From NCBI RefSeq assembly GCF_900996245.1, contig NZ_CAAJGK010000044.1:1-64000 (forward strand): a stretch of 64,000 nt of DNA, given 5' to 3'. Origin of the DNA: Paraburkholderia sp. BCC1886. Its GTDB lineage: Bacteria; Pseudomonadota; Gammaproteobacteria; Burkholderiales; Burkholderiaceae. This document shows, one piece after another, positions 48,847-57,705 of the stretch (positions within the stretch are counted from its first letter, which is position 1; every line of letters begins with the position of its first letter). The position numbers were made by a program, and so were the translations under genes. The notes under the pieces were generated by a model. The model had not been told where the DNA came from and did no database searches. It worked only from the letters and a program-made list of their open reading frames with translations.

Positions 48847-49401
48847 ATGTCCGTCACGCCCGCCCCCCACGAAACCGTTATCGACGCAACCCGGCATTGG
48901 CTGACGCAGGCGGTGATCGGCCTGAATCTGTGTCCGTTCGCGAAGGCCGTGCACGTTAAAGGACAGATCCGCTACGTGGTGAGCGGGGCGGAGAATCTCG
49001 AAGCCGTTCTCCTCGACCTTGAAACCGAACTGCAAACACTGGTCGACGCCGATCCTGAAACCGTCGACACCACTCTGCTGATTTTGCCGCGCGCGTTCGG
49101 CGAATTTCTCGACTTCAACGATTGCCTGTTTTTTGCCGAGCGGATGCTCCGGCAGCTTCGGCTCGAGGGCACGATCCAGATCGCCAGTTTTCACCCGCTT
49201 TATCAGTTCGAAGGAAGCGAAGCGGGCGATATCGAGAACTACACCAACCGCGCGCCCTACCCGATCCTGCATCTGCTGCGCGAAGACAGTATCGAGCGCG
49301 CGGTGCAGGCTTTTCCGGATGCCGAAGCGATTTACGAACGTAATCAGGAAACGCTGCGGCGCATCGGTCTGGCCGGCTGGAATGATCTGATGAAACGCTA
49401 G
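48847..49401 (+). CDS. DUF1415-domain protein
   Basis: 184-residue conserved protein. The DUF1415 hallmark GLNLCPFAKAVHVKGQIRYV is near residue 25, with LPRAFGEFLDFNDCLFFAE and QFEGSEAGDIENYTNRAPYP later. No catalytic motif is known for the family. It lies 30 bp after the TetR gene and is convergent with the methyltransferase gene, 13 bp apart. Function unknown. Confidence 0.88.
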   Translation: MSVTPAPHETVIDATRHWLTQAVIGLNLCPFAKAVHVKGQIRYVVSGAENLEAVLLDLETELQTLVDADPETVDTTLLILPRAFGEFLDFNDCLFFAERMLRQLRLEGTIQIASFHPLYQFEGSEAGDIENYTNRAPYPILHLLREDSIERAVQAFPDAEAIYERNQETLRRIGLAGWNDLMKR

Positions 49402-49414
49402 GCGAGCCTGAGCA

Positions 49415-50257
49415 TCAAGCCGCGACGAAAAACCGTTCCTTCAGTTCTTCGATGCCGAGCGTCTGCATCACCTCGTTGAGCCGCTCCGCCGGACGCCCTC
49501 TCGGCAAATCTTTGTACTGCGCGATGATGAGTTCGTTTTTCATCGAATGTTCCCAGCCGACCAGCTCGGTCACGCTCACCTGATAGCCGTGCGCTTCGAG
49601 CTGCAGGCAACGCAGCACGTTGGTGATCTGGCTGCCGAATTCCCGTGTATGCAGCGGATGCCGCCAGATTTCGGTCAGCGCATTAGCGAGCGACTTACTC
49701 TTGTTCTGCCGAAGCACGCCCGCGACCTCGGCCTGACAGCACGGCACCACCACGATGTATTTCGCCTGCTTTTGCAGGGCGAAGCGGATCGCGTCGTCGG
49801 TGGCGGTGTTGCAAGCGTGCAGCGCGGTCACGATGTCGATGCGCGCCGGCAAACGCGTCGACGTAATCGATTCGGCCACCGACAGATTCAGAAACGACAT
49901 CCCTTTGAAACCGAGCCGCGCGGCCAGTTCTTCGGAGCGGTTGACGAGTTCTTCGCGGGTTTCGATGCCGTAAATGTGCGACGCCCCACCTTCCGCGTCC
50001 TGAAACTCCTTGAAGAACAGGTCGTACAGGATAAAACCTAGGTAGGACTTTCCGGCGCCATGGTCGACTAGCGTGACGGCGCCCTGCTCGTCCTTGCGGT
50101 CTTTCAGCAGCGGCTCGATGAACTGGAACAGGTGATAGACCTGTTTCAGCTTGCGGCGGCTGTCCTGGTTCATCTTGCCGTCGCGCGTGAGGATGTGAAG
50201 TTCCTTGAGCAACTCGACGGATTGGTTCGGGCGAATTTCGTGGGTTTTGCTGGACAT
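49415..50257 (-). CDS. SAM-dependent methyltransferase-like protein
   Basis: 280-residue class I Rossmann-fold methyltransferase-like protein. Motif I is TLVDHGAGKSYLGFILYDLF (glycine loop HGAGKSY), motif II is the acidic IYGIETREELV, and ALHACNTATDDAIRFAL resembles motif IV of methyltransf_32-type proteins. VVPCCQAEV follows. Substrate unknown; relatives may act on tRNA or proteins. Monocistronic, and divergent from the 106-residue protein gene. Confidence 0.78.
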   Translation of the reverse strand: MSSKTHEIRPNQSVELLKELHILTRDGKMNQDSRRKLKQVYHLFQFIEPLLKDRKDEQGAVTLVDHGAGKSYLGFILYDLFFKEFQDAEGGASHIYGIETREELVNRSEELAARLGFKGMSFLNLSVAESITSTRLPARIDIVTALHACNTATDDAIRFALQKQAKYIVVVPCCQAEVAGVLRQNKSKSLANALTEIWRHPLHTREFGSQITNVLRCLQLEAHGYQVSVTELVGWEHSMKNELIIAQYKDLPRGRPAERLNEVMQTLGIEELKERFFVAA

Positions 50258-50645
50258 CTTGGGAAACCGCCAGTGAATGCGACGCGAACGTGCGACAGAT
50301 GACGGAAAAAAGGGAAAGTTGCTGCCAGTTTACCCAAAGCGCGGCCGTTGCAGCGAAGCGGCCGCACCGACTCTGCAATTCGCGCCCTCAACCTGGCCCA
50401 CTTCCTGCTCGAAAAGGCCTGTGTGGGAAGTGTCCAGCGACGCGTACGAGCCCTGTGCGCGACGGCCAGGCCCGAGCGCACTTGCACGGTCGGGCATAAC
50501 AAGAAGCTGCCGGCCGTGGCGTCGATCACGCGAACCGGATGCATGTGGGGAAGGCGGTCCCGGAACATGGACCGAACGTTACGTAACCAGTAGCGCGCCG
50601 AGACACCAAGCGGACGCGCGCCGGACATTAGAAGATGAGGCAGTC
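50258..50645. other. 388-bp divergent intergenic region
   Basis: No convincing ORF. It holds the inverted repeat CGGCCG-N11-CGGCCG near 50342-50364 and a 10-bp palindrome GTTACGTAAC at 50578-50587, about 60 bp before the 106-residue gene. Either could be regulatory. No consensus promoter stands out. Confidence 0.5.
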
Positions 50646-50966
50646 ATGGATACGATACCCAGCGGCAATGTAGAACAGAAGTTTCAGGAAATGCTCACCA
50701 AGCTGATCGCCACACCGGCCTGGTCGGAAAAGCAGCAACTCGAACTCGAGATGGCGCGCGATATCTCCACGGAAATGCTGCGGCTTGCGGAGGTCATGCG
50801 CGATGGCAGCGTCGATATGGAGACCTGCCTGATCATGCTGAAGTACGCGAAGGTGCTGGACTTCGTGATGACCACGCTGGCCTCGCGACGCGATATCAAG
50901 CCGCAGACGCTGCGGGTTATTTTCAAGCTCGCAGGGCTGAAGGTCGACGAGGCTTATCCGGGTTGA
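50646..50966 (+). CDS. Conserved small helical protein of unknown function
   Basis: 106 residues, acidic N-terminal half and almost entirely helix-forming (ELEMARDISTEMLRLAEVMR; METCLIMLKYAKVLDFVMTT). It has no signal peptide, membrane helix or known motif. GAGGCAG precedes the ATG. Codon use matches neighbouring genes, supporting real coding. I do not recognise a family; it may be restricted to Burkholderiaceae. Confidence 0.65.
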   Translation: MDTIPSGNVEQKFQEMLTKLIATPAWSEKQQLELEMARDISTEMLRLAEVMRDGSVDMETCLIMLKYAKVLDFVMTTLASRRDIKPQTLRVIFKLAGLKVDEAYPG

Positions 50967-51347
50967 CGCAGGTCGTGACTCGTAGGATTGCGTAGGTCGC
51001 GTCCGCCTGCCGGGCGGTCGCGTAAATGGATTGGTCTCTCCGGCTCGCCGCTCTGGTGAGTCTTTCGAATGCCCCGGGCGGCTAATCGAGGCCGCGCGGG
51101 GCGTTTGCCCTCTACCGCCCAGCGTGGGAAGATAGCGCGCTTTGTTGCGGTCACCCCGGTTTGGCTTCTCGCAGCGCTTGGGCTTCGCGGCTGGCGGCTT
51201 CGCGGTTCGTTCCGGCGTTTGCTCATGCTTTGATCGCTTCGCCTTTTCGCTTCGGCTGTCGCTTCAGCTGTCGTTTCGCGTTTCGTTTCGCCCGCCGTGC
51301 TAGGCCCGTCCGCCCCCTCTTTTGCTTTCCTCCACTCGCAGGTCCGC
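50967..51347. other. 381-bp gene-free stretch with low-complexity tract
   Basis: Between the 106-residue gene and the flavoprotein gene. From about 51160 to 51300 the plus strand is a degenerate run of TTCGC, CTTCG and GCTTC words, including the near-repeat CGGCTGTCGCTT and CAGCTGTCGTTT. No promoter, terminator or coding signal is clear. Confidence 0.6.
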
Positions 51348-52664
51348 ATGTCATCTCCGCTCGAATCCGCTCGCGTTGCCGTCGTCGCTATCATCGGCGG
51401 CGGACCGGCCGGCTTGATGGCCGCCGAAACGCTCTCGCGGCAAGGCGTGCAGGTCGAGGTCTACGATGCCATGCCGTCCGTCGGCCGCAAGTTCCTGATG
51501 GCTGGGAAAGGCGGGATGAACATCACGCATTCGGAACCGCTCGAACCGTTTCTCGACCGCTTCGGACCGCGTCGTGCCCAGATCGCGCCGCTCGTCACCG
51601 GGTTCGATCCGGACGCGCTCCGCGTGTGGCTGCAAGGGCTCGGCGTAGAAACCTTCGTCGGCAGTTCGGGACGCGTGTTTCCGACCGACATGAAAGCCGC
51701 GCCGATGCTGCGGGCCTGGCTGCATCGGCTGCGCGAAGCGGGCGTGCGCTTTCACATGCGGCATAAGTGGACGGGTTGGGAGCAAGTCGCCGAGCCCGCG
51801 GCCCTGTCGGCCCAGCATGCTTTGCACTTTTCGACGCCCGACGGCGATGTGACCGTCACCTGCGATGCGGTGATCTTTGCGCTTGGCGGCGCCAGCTGGC
51901 CGCGGCTCGGATCGGATGGCGCGTGGGTGCCGCTCATGCAGGCGCGAGCGGTGCCGGTCGCGCCCTTGCAACCGGCGAACTGCGGCTTCGAAGCGCACTG
52001 GAGTCCCTATCTACGCGAGCGCTTCGCGGGCCAGCCGATCAAGCCGGTCGCCATTTCACTCACCGATGTAGACAATAAAGTCCACAATCGACAAGGTGAA
52101 ATACTTCTGACCGAAGACGGTCTCGAAGGCAGCCTGATTTACGCTTTGTCGGCGGCAATTCGCGACCGGATTACGGCTGATTCCGAGGTGACGATTTCTC
52201 TGGACCTGGCGCCAGGCTTGACGTTGGAGAGAGTGATCGCGGAGGTCACGCGGCCTCGCGGCTCGCGCTCGATGTCGAGTCACCTGCAGGGCAGGATCGG
52301 GATTAACGGGGTAAAACTGGCCCTGCTTCACGAGATTCTGTCGAAGGAAGCGTTCGCCGATACGACCGTCCTCGCGCAGGCCATCAAGGCGCTGCCCGTG
52401 CGGCTTCTGCGGGCCCGGCCGATCGCAGAAGCGATCAGCACGGCCGGCGGCATTGCCTTCGAAGCGCTCGACGAGCATCTGATGATCGAGCGTCTGCCTG
52501 GCGTGTTTTGCGCGGGTGAAATGCTCGATTGGGAAGCGCCGACCGGCGGCTATCTGCTGACAGCGTGCTTCGCCAGCGGGCGGGTAGCCGGCGAAGGCGC
52601 TCGGGCGTGGCTCACGCGGAAAGGCCACGTCGCACCAACGCCCGACTCGGGCTCAACCCACTAG
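51348..52664 (+). CDS. FAD-dependent oxidoreductase (HI0933/TIGR03862 type)
   Basis: 438-residue flavoprotein. The dinucleotide-binding motif AIIGGGPAGLMAAETLSRQG is at the N-terminus. VGRKFLMAGKGGMNITHSEP is the family hallmark after it. FALGGASWPRLGSDG and CAGEMLDWEAPTGGYLLTAC near the C-terminus are the other flavin contacts. The function of this family is unproven. The last base pairs are shared with the convergent methyltransferase gene: CTAG at 52661-52664 provides both TAG stop codons. A short stretch at 52068-52101 resembles a sequence near the tRNA-Thr gene. Confidence 0.88.
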   Translation: MSSPLESARVAVVAIIGGGPAGLMAAETLSRQGVQVEVYDAMPSVGRKFLMAGKGGMNITHSEPLEPFLDRFGPRRAQIAPLVTGFDPDALRVWLQGLGVETFVGSSGRVFPTDMKAAPMLRAWLHRLREAGVRFHMRHKWTGWEQVAEPAALSAQHALHFSTPDGDVTVTCDAVIFALGGASWPRLGSDGAWVPLMQARAVPVAPLQPANCGFEAHWSPYLRERFAGQPIKPVAISLTDVDNKVHNRQGEILLTEDGLEGSLIYALSAAIRDRITADSEVTISLDLAPGLTLERVIAEVTRPRGSRSMSSHLQGRIGINGVKLALLHEILSKEAFADTTVLAQAIKALPVRLLRARPIAEAISTAGGIAFEALDEHLMIERLPGVFCAGEMLDWEAPTGGYLLTACFASGRVAGEGARAWLTRKGHVAPTPDSGSTH

Positions 52665-53782
52665 CGAGCCTTGAGCCGCCACAACGACGTGATTTCGGCC
52701 GCGCGCGCGGTGTGCAGCGCGTCGGTCTCGTCGGTCGACTTCGGATGCCGCGGGCGGATATCCTCGCGCCCGGCCACGATCAATCCGGCTTTCTCGAATT
52801 CGGCCAGCAACCACTCGCGCGTGCGCAGACCGAGATGCTCCGCGAAATCAGACATGATCAGCCAGCCCTCGCCGCCGGGCGACAAGTGCTCGCTCAGGCC
52901 GGCTAGAAAACCGAGCAGCATGCGGCTGTCGAAATCGTAAATCGCGTATTCGATCGGCGACGCCGGTCGCGCCGGCAGCCACGGCGGATTACACACCACG
53001 AGCGGCGCACGCCCTTCCGGAAACAGATCGGCCTGAATCACCTCGACCTGCTGTTGGTAGCCAAGCCGAGCGAGATTCTCGCGTGCACACGCGAGCGCAC
53101 GCGGGTCCTGATCGGTGGCGACGATTTTCTTCACACCGCGTTTGGCCAGCAGCGCGGCGAGCACGCCGGTGCCGGTGCCGACGTCGAACGCCTTGTTCAG
53201 CGACGGCAGCGGCTGGCCCGCGACCAGATCGATGTACTCCCCCCGTACCGGCGAGAACACGCCGTAATGCGGATGAATCCGCTCGTCCAGCGCCGGAATC
53301 TCAACACCCTTCTTGCGCCACTCGTGTGCGCCGACCAGACCGAGCAGTTCGCGCAAGGACACGACCGACGCTTCACCGGTCGCCGGGCCGTACGTCTCGA
53401 TACACGCCTGCTGCACGTCCGGCGCGCGACGCAGTGGAATGCCGTAAGCGGCATCGAGCGGAATCAGGATCATGCCGAGCGTGCGCGCGCGCTGCGACTG
53501 CGCCTGACGATGCAGATTGAAGGCATCGAGCGGCGTCTCGCCCTGTCTGCGCGGCTTGCGTTCGAGTCGCCGGGTCACCGCCTGCAATAGCTGGCGGGCG
53601 TTCTGGAAGTCGCCGTTCCACAGCAGCGCGGTCCCTTCGCAAGCGAGGCGGTAGGCCGAGTCGGCGGTCGTGCGATCGTCCGCGACGACGACGCGTTTGG
53701 GTGCGGGCACGGCGGCTTCGGAGCGCCAATGCGCACTGCGGGGGCCGTCAGCTTCGGGCCAGGTGATGGTTGCGGTGGTCAT
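52661..53782 (-). CDS. Class I SAM-dependent methyltransferase (N5-glutamine / rRNA MTase-like)
   Basis: 373 residues: an N-terminal domain of about 200 residues and a C-terminal Rossmann methyltransferase domain. Motif I is KAFDVGTGTGVLAALLAKRG, and the amine/amide-binding motif is NPPW in VVCNPPWLPARPA. This combination is shared by RlmG/RsmC-type rRNA methylases and PrmC-type enzymes. NPPW instead of NPPY is a small deviation that leaves the target open. The start MTTATITWPEADG was chosen over an upstream ATG with a non-conserved Ser/Arg-rich leader. It shares its stop tetramer CTAG with the convergent flavoprotein gene. Confidence 0.82.
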   Translation of the reverse strand: MTTATITWPEADGPRSAHWRSEAAVPAPKRVVVADDRTTADSAYRLACEGTALLWNGDFQNARQLLQAVTRRLERKPRRQGETPLDAFNLHRQAQSQRARTLGMILIPLDAAYGIPLRRAPDVQQACIETYGPATGEASVVSLRELLGLVGAHEWRKKGVEIPALDERIHPHYGVFSPVRGEYIDLVAGQPLPSLNKAFDVGTGTGVLAALLAKRGVKKIVATDQDPRALACARENLARLGYQQQVEVIQADLFPEGRAPLVVCNPPWLPARPASPIEYAIYDFDSRMLLGFLAGLSEHLSPGGEGWLIMSDFAEHLGLRTREWLLAEFEKAGLIVAGREDIRPRHPKSTDETDALHTARAAEITSLWRLKAR

Positions 53783-54147
53783 GGATCGGGTGGGATGGGT
53801 GTGACAGGAGGACGTGGCAAGGCGCAGCGTCGCAGGAAGGCGGCCCGGCGGCGAAGTGGCGCCGCCGGCTGACGCCCGAATGGTACCTCTGTGGCACCGG
53901 TTCACGGTGCGCTATTCGTCGACGCGCTTCATAAAACCTGCCGCCCGTGAAACCTCGACGGCGTAGGCTTTTCAGGCGCGTCGCCGAGCAAAGTAGACTG
54001 GAAAATCCACGATAGACAAGGTGAAAGAGATATGGCGTTTTTGGGTGATTTTGCAGCTGGAACCCTTATCCCACGGGCACTCGTGTAGACAAAAAGCCAT
54101 AAAAAAACGGGTTTCCGAATCGCTTCGGAAACCCGTTTTAGTACTTC
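53783..54147. other. 365-bp intergenic region between methyltransferase and tRNA-Thr
   Basis: No convincing protein. 53993-54026 (GTAGAC...GACAAGGTGAAA) matches 28 of 34 bases of 52068-52101 inside the flavoprotein gene. A 6-bp hairpin GCACCG/CGGTGC is at 53894-53910. The tRNA terminator follows. The region next to a tRNA 3' end could be an old integration site, but no integrase or direct att repeat is seen. Confidence 0.5.
54101..54139 (-). terminator. Terminator of tRNA-Thr
   Basis: A perfect 16-bp stem (54104-54119 with 54124-54139, 4-base loop). Read on the minus strand it ends in a run of seven T, just downstream of the tRNA. Confidence 0.9.
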
Positions 54148-54223
54148 TGGTGCCGGCTGCAGGACTCGAACCCGCCACCTCATGATTACAAGTCAAGCGC
54201 TCTACCTGATGAGCTAAGCCGGC
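54148..54223 (-). tRNA. tRNA-Thr (anticodon TGT)
   Basis: 76 bases including an encoded CCA. Read on the minus strand it has a GCCGGCT acceptor arm paired with AGCCGGC, the D-loop AGCTCATCAGGTAGAGC, an anticodon loop CTTGTAA with TGT, and the T-loop GGTTCGAGTCC. It lies 19 bp downstream of sspB on the same strand and has its own terminator. Confidence 0.97.
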
Positions 54224-54242
54224 ATGAGGCCGTGATTCTACT

Positions 54243-54770
54243 TCATTTCACGATCTTAAGGCGAGCCCTACCGCCGCCTTTCGAACCGTCGTCGTCGGGC
54301 GACGAACCGTCGGTCGCGCTGTCGGATCTGGCGGCCGCATCGGCCGCCGGAGCCGAGGTTTCGACCGCGCGCGGCGCCTTACTGGCGGAGGGCGCCGGCG
54401 CCACGGTGTCGTCGACCAGCTCGGCATCGGCACCCGAATCGAGCGCTTCACCGCCGGCCGATTCGACCGGGAACGCCATGCCCTGGCCATTTTCCCGCGC
54501 GTAGATGGCGAGGATATTGGCGATCGGCACTTCGATCTTGTGCGACTTGCCGGAGAATCGCGCGCTGAACTCGATCCACTCGTTGCCCATCTGCAGCTGG
54601 CTGGTTGCCTCGAAGCTGATGTTCAACACGATCTCGTTATCGCGCACGAACTGGCGCGGCACGCGCGTCTGGTTGTCAACCCGAACGGCAATGTGCGGCG
54701 TATAGCCGTTGTCCGTGCACCACTCGTAGAGCGCACGCAGCAGATAGGGCTTGGTGGAAATTTCTTGCAT
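54243..54770 (-). CDS. sspB: ClpXP protease specificity-enhancing factor SspB
   Basis: 175-residue adaptor that brings ssrA-tagged proteins to ClpXP. The conserved substrate-binding domain is residues 1-105 (KPYLLRALYEWCTDNGYTPHI, VLNISFEATSQLQMGNEWIEF). A long Ala/Ser/Asp-rich acidic linker follows, and a short basic C-terminal ClpX-docking tail RARLKIVK ends the protein. The start is the ATG at 54770; a TTG codon lies just before it. Downstream of sspA on the same strand, as in E. coli. Confidence 0.93.
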   Translation of the reverse strand: MQEISTKPYLLRALYEWCTDNGYTPHIAVRVDNQTRVPRQFVRDNEIVLNISFEATSQLQMGNEWIEFSARFSGKSHKIEVPIANILAIYARENGQGMAFPVESAGGEALDSGADAELVDDTVAPAPSASKAPRAVETSAPAADAAARSDSATDGSSPDDDGSKGGGRARLKIVK

Positions 54771-54840
54771 CAACAGTCCTCTTACCGGACAGGGACGCGC
54801 GCGGATTCGATCGCGCGACGCCCATGCCCCAAAGCCAAAC

Positions 54841-55452
54841 TCAACGACGCATCACCTTTTCCGAAGGCGTCAGCGCTTCGATATAAGCCGGGCGGCTGAA
54901 AATGCGCTCGGCATACTTCATCAGCGGAGCCGCGTTTTTCGACAGTTCGATGCCGTAGTGATCCAGACGCCACAGCAGCGGCGCGATGGCCACGTCGAGC
55001 ATCGAGAACTCTTCGCCGAGCATGTACTTGTTCTTCAGGAAGATGGGCGCGAGTTGCGTCAGGCGATCGCGAATAGCGAGGCGAGCTTTCTCGTGGTTCT
55101 TCTCGGCGGCTTTGCCCTTTTCGTTTTCGAGGGTGCCGACGTGCACGAACAGCTCTTTTTCGAAGTTCAGCAGGAACAGGCGGGCGCGGGCGCGCTGTAC
55201 CGGATCGGCCGGCATCAGTTGCGGGTGCGGGAAGCGCTCGTCGATATACTCGTTGATGATGTTCGATTCGTACAGAATCAGGTCCCGTTCGACGAGGATA
55301 GGCACTTGACCGTACGGATTCATCACGGCGATGTCTTCCGGCTTGTTAAACAGGTCGACGTCGCGGATCTCGAAGTCCATGCCCTTTTCGAACAACACCA
55401 GCCGGCAACGCTGGGAGAACGGGCAAGTTGTGCCGGAATACAGAACCATCAT
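54841..55452 (-). CDS. sspA: Stringent starvation protein A
   Basis: 203-residue glutathione-S-transferase-fold protein that binds RNA polymerase. The N-terminal thioredoxin-like domain has VLYSGTTCPFSQRCRLVLFE and YGQVPILVERDLILYESNII; a helical C-terminal domain follows (MLDVAIAPLLWRLDHYGI). SspA lacks normal GST activity. It lies 95 bp after petC and 70 bp before sspB, on the same strand as the bc1 operon. Confidence 0.94.
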   Translation of the reverse strand: MMVLYSGTTCPFSQRCRLVLFEKGMDFEIRDVDLFNKPEDIAVMNPYGQVPILVERDLILYESNIINEYIDERFPHPQLMPADPVQRARARLFLLNFEKELFVHVGTLENEKGKAAEKNHEKARLAIRDRLTQLAPIFLKNKYMLGEEFSMLDVAIAPLLWRLDHYGIELSKNAAPLMKYAERIFSRPAYIEALTPSEKVMRR

Positions 55453-55547
55453 GTTTACGTTTCCTCAAAAAGCTGAAGGGCCAGCGCACGGAAAAACCGT
55501 TCAGCAGGTTTTTCCTGGCGCCGGCCCCACGCCGGGTGACGGCGTGA

Positions 55548-56303
55548 TTATTTGATATGTTTCCAGTACGCGGCGTTCAGTCGCCAGGCGAAAAAGCTCA
55601 GGAGGCCGAGGAACATCAGCACCCACACGCCGAGCTGTTTTCGGGTGTGCTGCGTCGGCTCGGACATCCACGACAGATACGACACCAGGTCGGCCACAGC
55701 AGAATCATAATCTACCGGCGACATTGTCCCCGGCGTGACCTGCTGGAAGCCGACAAATTTGTGGATCTTTTCCCCCGTTTTCTCGTCGGTTTCGTCGCCG
55801 AACTTCGCGGTACGTTGCCCCTGCAACTGCCACAGCACGTGAGGCATGCTCACGTTTTCATACACCAGATTGTTCCAGCCGGTCGGCCGCGTGTTGTCGC
55901 TGTAAAAGCTCCGCAGATACGTGTACAGCCAGTCCTTGCCGCGCGCCCGCGCTTCCACCGACAGATCCGGCGGAGTCGCGCCGAACCACGCTTTTGCGTC
56001 CTCCGGATGCATCGCCACCGTCATCGTATTGCCGACCTTGTCGGTCGTGAAAAGCAGGTTCGACTGAATCTCGGCCGGTGTGAGCCCGAGATCGGTGAGC
56101 CGGCTGTAGCGCATCAGATTCGCGCTGTGACAATTCAGGCAGTAGTTTACAAACAATTGCGCGCCATGCTGCAAGGAAGCGAAATTGTCCGCGTTATCGG
56201 GCGCGCGGTCGAGCGGGAAATTCTCGTCGGCGTGCAGCGGCGCGGCGACGAGCGCGAGCAGCGTGGCGCCGATTAGCGCGCACCGCGAAAGCAGTTTTTT
56301 CAT
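55548..56303 (-). CDS. petC: Ubiquinol-cytochrome c reductase, cytochrome c1
   Basis: 251 residues. A cleavable signal peptide MKKLLSRCALIGATLLALVA ends near HA-DEN. The heme c motif C55-LN-C58-H59 is in NYCLNCHSANLMRYSRLTDL. A C-terminal transmembrane anchor (LGVWVLMFLGLLSFFAWRL) follows. It accepts electrons from the Rieske protein and passes them to soluble cytochrome c. Last gene of petA-petB-petC, 22 bp after petB. Confidence 0.95.
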   Translation of the reverse strand: MKKLLSRCALIGATLLALVAAPLHADENFPLDRAPDNADNFASLQHGAQLFVNYCLNCHSANLMRYSRLTDLGLTPAEIQSNLLFTTDKVGNTMTVAMHPEDAKAWFGATPPDLSVEARARGKDWLYTYLRSFYSDNTRPTGWNNLVYENVSMPHVLWQLQGQRTAKFGDETDEKTGEKIHKFVGFQQVTPGTMSPVDYDSAVADLVSYLSWMSEPTQHTRKQLGVWVLMFLGLLSFFAWRLNAAYWKHIK

Positions 56304-56325
56304 CTTCGTGTCTCCTGGGTCGCGA

Positions 56326-57705
56326 TTAGTGAGGCTTGAACCGCACCCGATCGGGCGGCTGCCTGAACGTGCCAAGCCGCGTCCAGAACGGCATACCGAG
56401 GAAAAACGCGAAGTAGATCAGCGCGCAGATCTGCGCGATCAAGGTCGACACCGGCGACGGCGGTTTGGTGCCGAGAAAGCCCAGCGTCAGGAAGGCCGCC
56501 ACGAAAATGCCGTAGAACACCTTGTGGAAGAACGGCCGGTAGCGGATCGACCTGACCGGCGAGCGGTCGAGCCACGGCAGGAAGAAGAGCGAAATCACCG
56601 CGCCGCCCATCACCACCACGCCCCAGAATTTCGACTCGGTGAAGGCCATCGCAAGAATCACCAGCACGGCGAGTACCGGCAGACCGAGCTTCCACTTGCC
56701 GCGCGCCCGCACTAACGCCAGCAGCCCGAGCAACGCGATCACGACCATCAGCACGATCTTGAAGGGGTCCGTCGTGGCGCGCAGCATCGCGTAGAACGCG
56801 GTGAAGTACCAGACGGGCGCAATTTCCTGTGGCGTTTGCAGCGGATTGGCGGGAATGAAGTTGTTCGCTTCCAGGAAGTAGCCGCCCATTTCCGGCGCGA
56901 AGAAGATGATCGCCGCGAAAATCAGCAGAAACACCGATACGCCCATGAAGTCGTGCACCGAGTAATACGGATGGAACGGAATGCCGTCGAGCGGAATGCC
57001 GTTCTCGTCCTTCTTCGCCTTGATCTCGATGCCGTCCGGGTTGTTCGAGCCTACTTCGTGCAGCGCCACCAGGTGAGCCACCACCAGCCCGACCAGCACC
57101 AGCGGAATTGCGATCACGTGGAAAGCGAAGAAGCGGTTCAGCGTGACGTCCGAGACGACGTAATCGCCGCGAATCCACAGCGAGAGGTCGGGGCCGATGA
57201 ACGGAATCGCCGAGAACAGGTTCACGATCACCTGCGCGCCCCAGAACGACATTTGCCCCCACGGCAGCAGGTAGCCGAAAAACGCTTCGGCCATCAGGCA
57301 CAGGAAGATCGCGCAGCCGAAAATCCACACCAGCTCGCGCGGCTTGCGATACGAGCCGTACAGCAGTCCGCGAAACATGTGCAGATACACGACCACGAAG
57401 AACATCGACGCGCCGGTCGAATGCATGTAGCGGATCAGCCAGCCCCACGGCACCTCGCGCATGATGTACTCGACCGACGAGAACGCGAGCGTCGCGTCGG
57501 GCTTGTAGTTCATCGTGAGGAAGATGCCGGTGACGATCTGGTTGACCAGCACCAGCATCGCCAGCGAGCCGAAGAAGTACCAGAAGTTGAAGTTCTTCGG
57601 CGCGTAGTACTCGGAAACGTGTTTTTTCCACGTGGAGGTGAGCGGAAAGCGGCGGTCGATCCAGCCGACCAGCCCGGTCGTCTCTACTTCGTGTTCGATC
57701 GCCAT
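56326..57705 (-). CDS. petB: Ubiquinol-cytochrome c reductase, cytochrome b
   Basis: 459-residue integral membrane subunit with about eight to nine helices. The first heme-ligand histidines are in IRYMHSTGASMFFVVVYLHM, the second in FFAFHVIAIPLVLVGLVVAH. The Qo-site PEWY equivalent reads APVWYF in PQEIAPVWYFTAFYAMLRA, a Pro-Val-Trp-Tyr variant found in many proteobacteria. ATG overlaps the petA stop (TAATG), so translation is coupled. Confidence 0.95.
   Translation of the reverse strand: MAIEHEVETTGLVGWIDRRFPLTSTWKKHVSEYYAPKNFNFWYFFGSLAMLVLVNQIVTGIFLTMNYKPDATLAFSSVEYIMREVPWGWLIRYMHSTGASMFFVVVYLHMFRGLLYGSYRKPRELVWIFGCAIFLCLMAEAFFGYLLPWGQMSFWGAQVIVNLFSAIPFIGPDLSLWIRGDYVVSDVTLNRFFAFHVIAIPLVLVGLVVAHLVALHEVGSNNPDGIEIKAKKDENGIPLDGIPFHPYYSVHDFMGVSVFLLIFAAIIFFAPEMGGYFLEANNFIPANPLQTPQEIAPVWYFTAFYAMLRATTDPFKIVLMVVIALLGLLALVRARGKWKLGLPVLAVLVILAMAFTESKFWGVVVMGGAVISLFFLPWLDRSPVRSIRYRPFFHKVFYGIFVAAFLTLGFLGTKPPSPVSTLIAQICALIYFAFFLGMPFWTRLGTFRQPPDRVRFKPH

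Noticed and set aside
53972..54196. Open frame running through the tRNA-Thr gene on the minus strand
   Set aside because: Its start is the tRNA sequence itself, a common false protein; no family features beyond it.
53783..54223. tRNA-Thr 3' region as an integrated element attachment site
   Set aside because: No integrase, no duplicated tRNA 3' end, and normal core genes on both sides.
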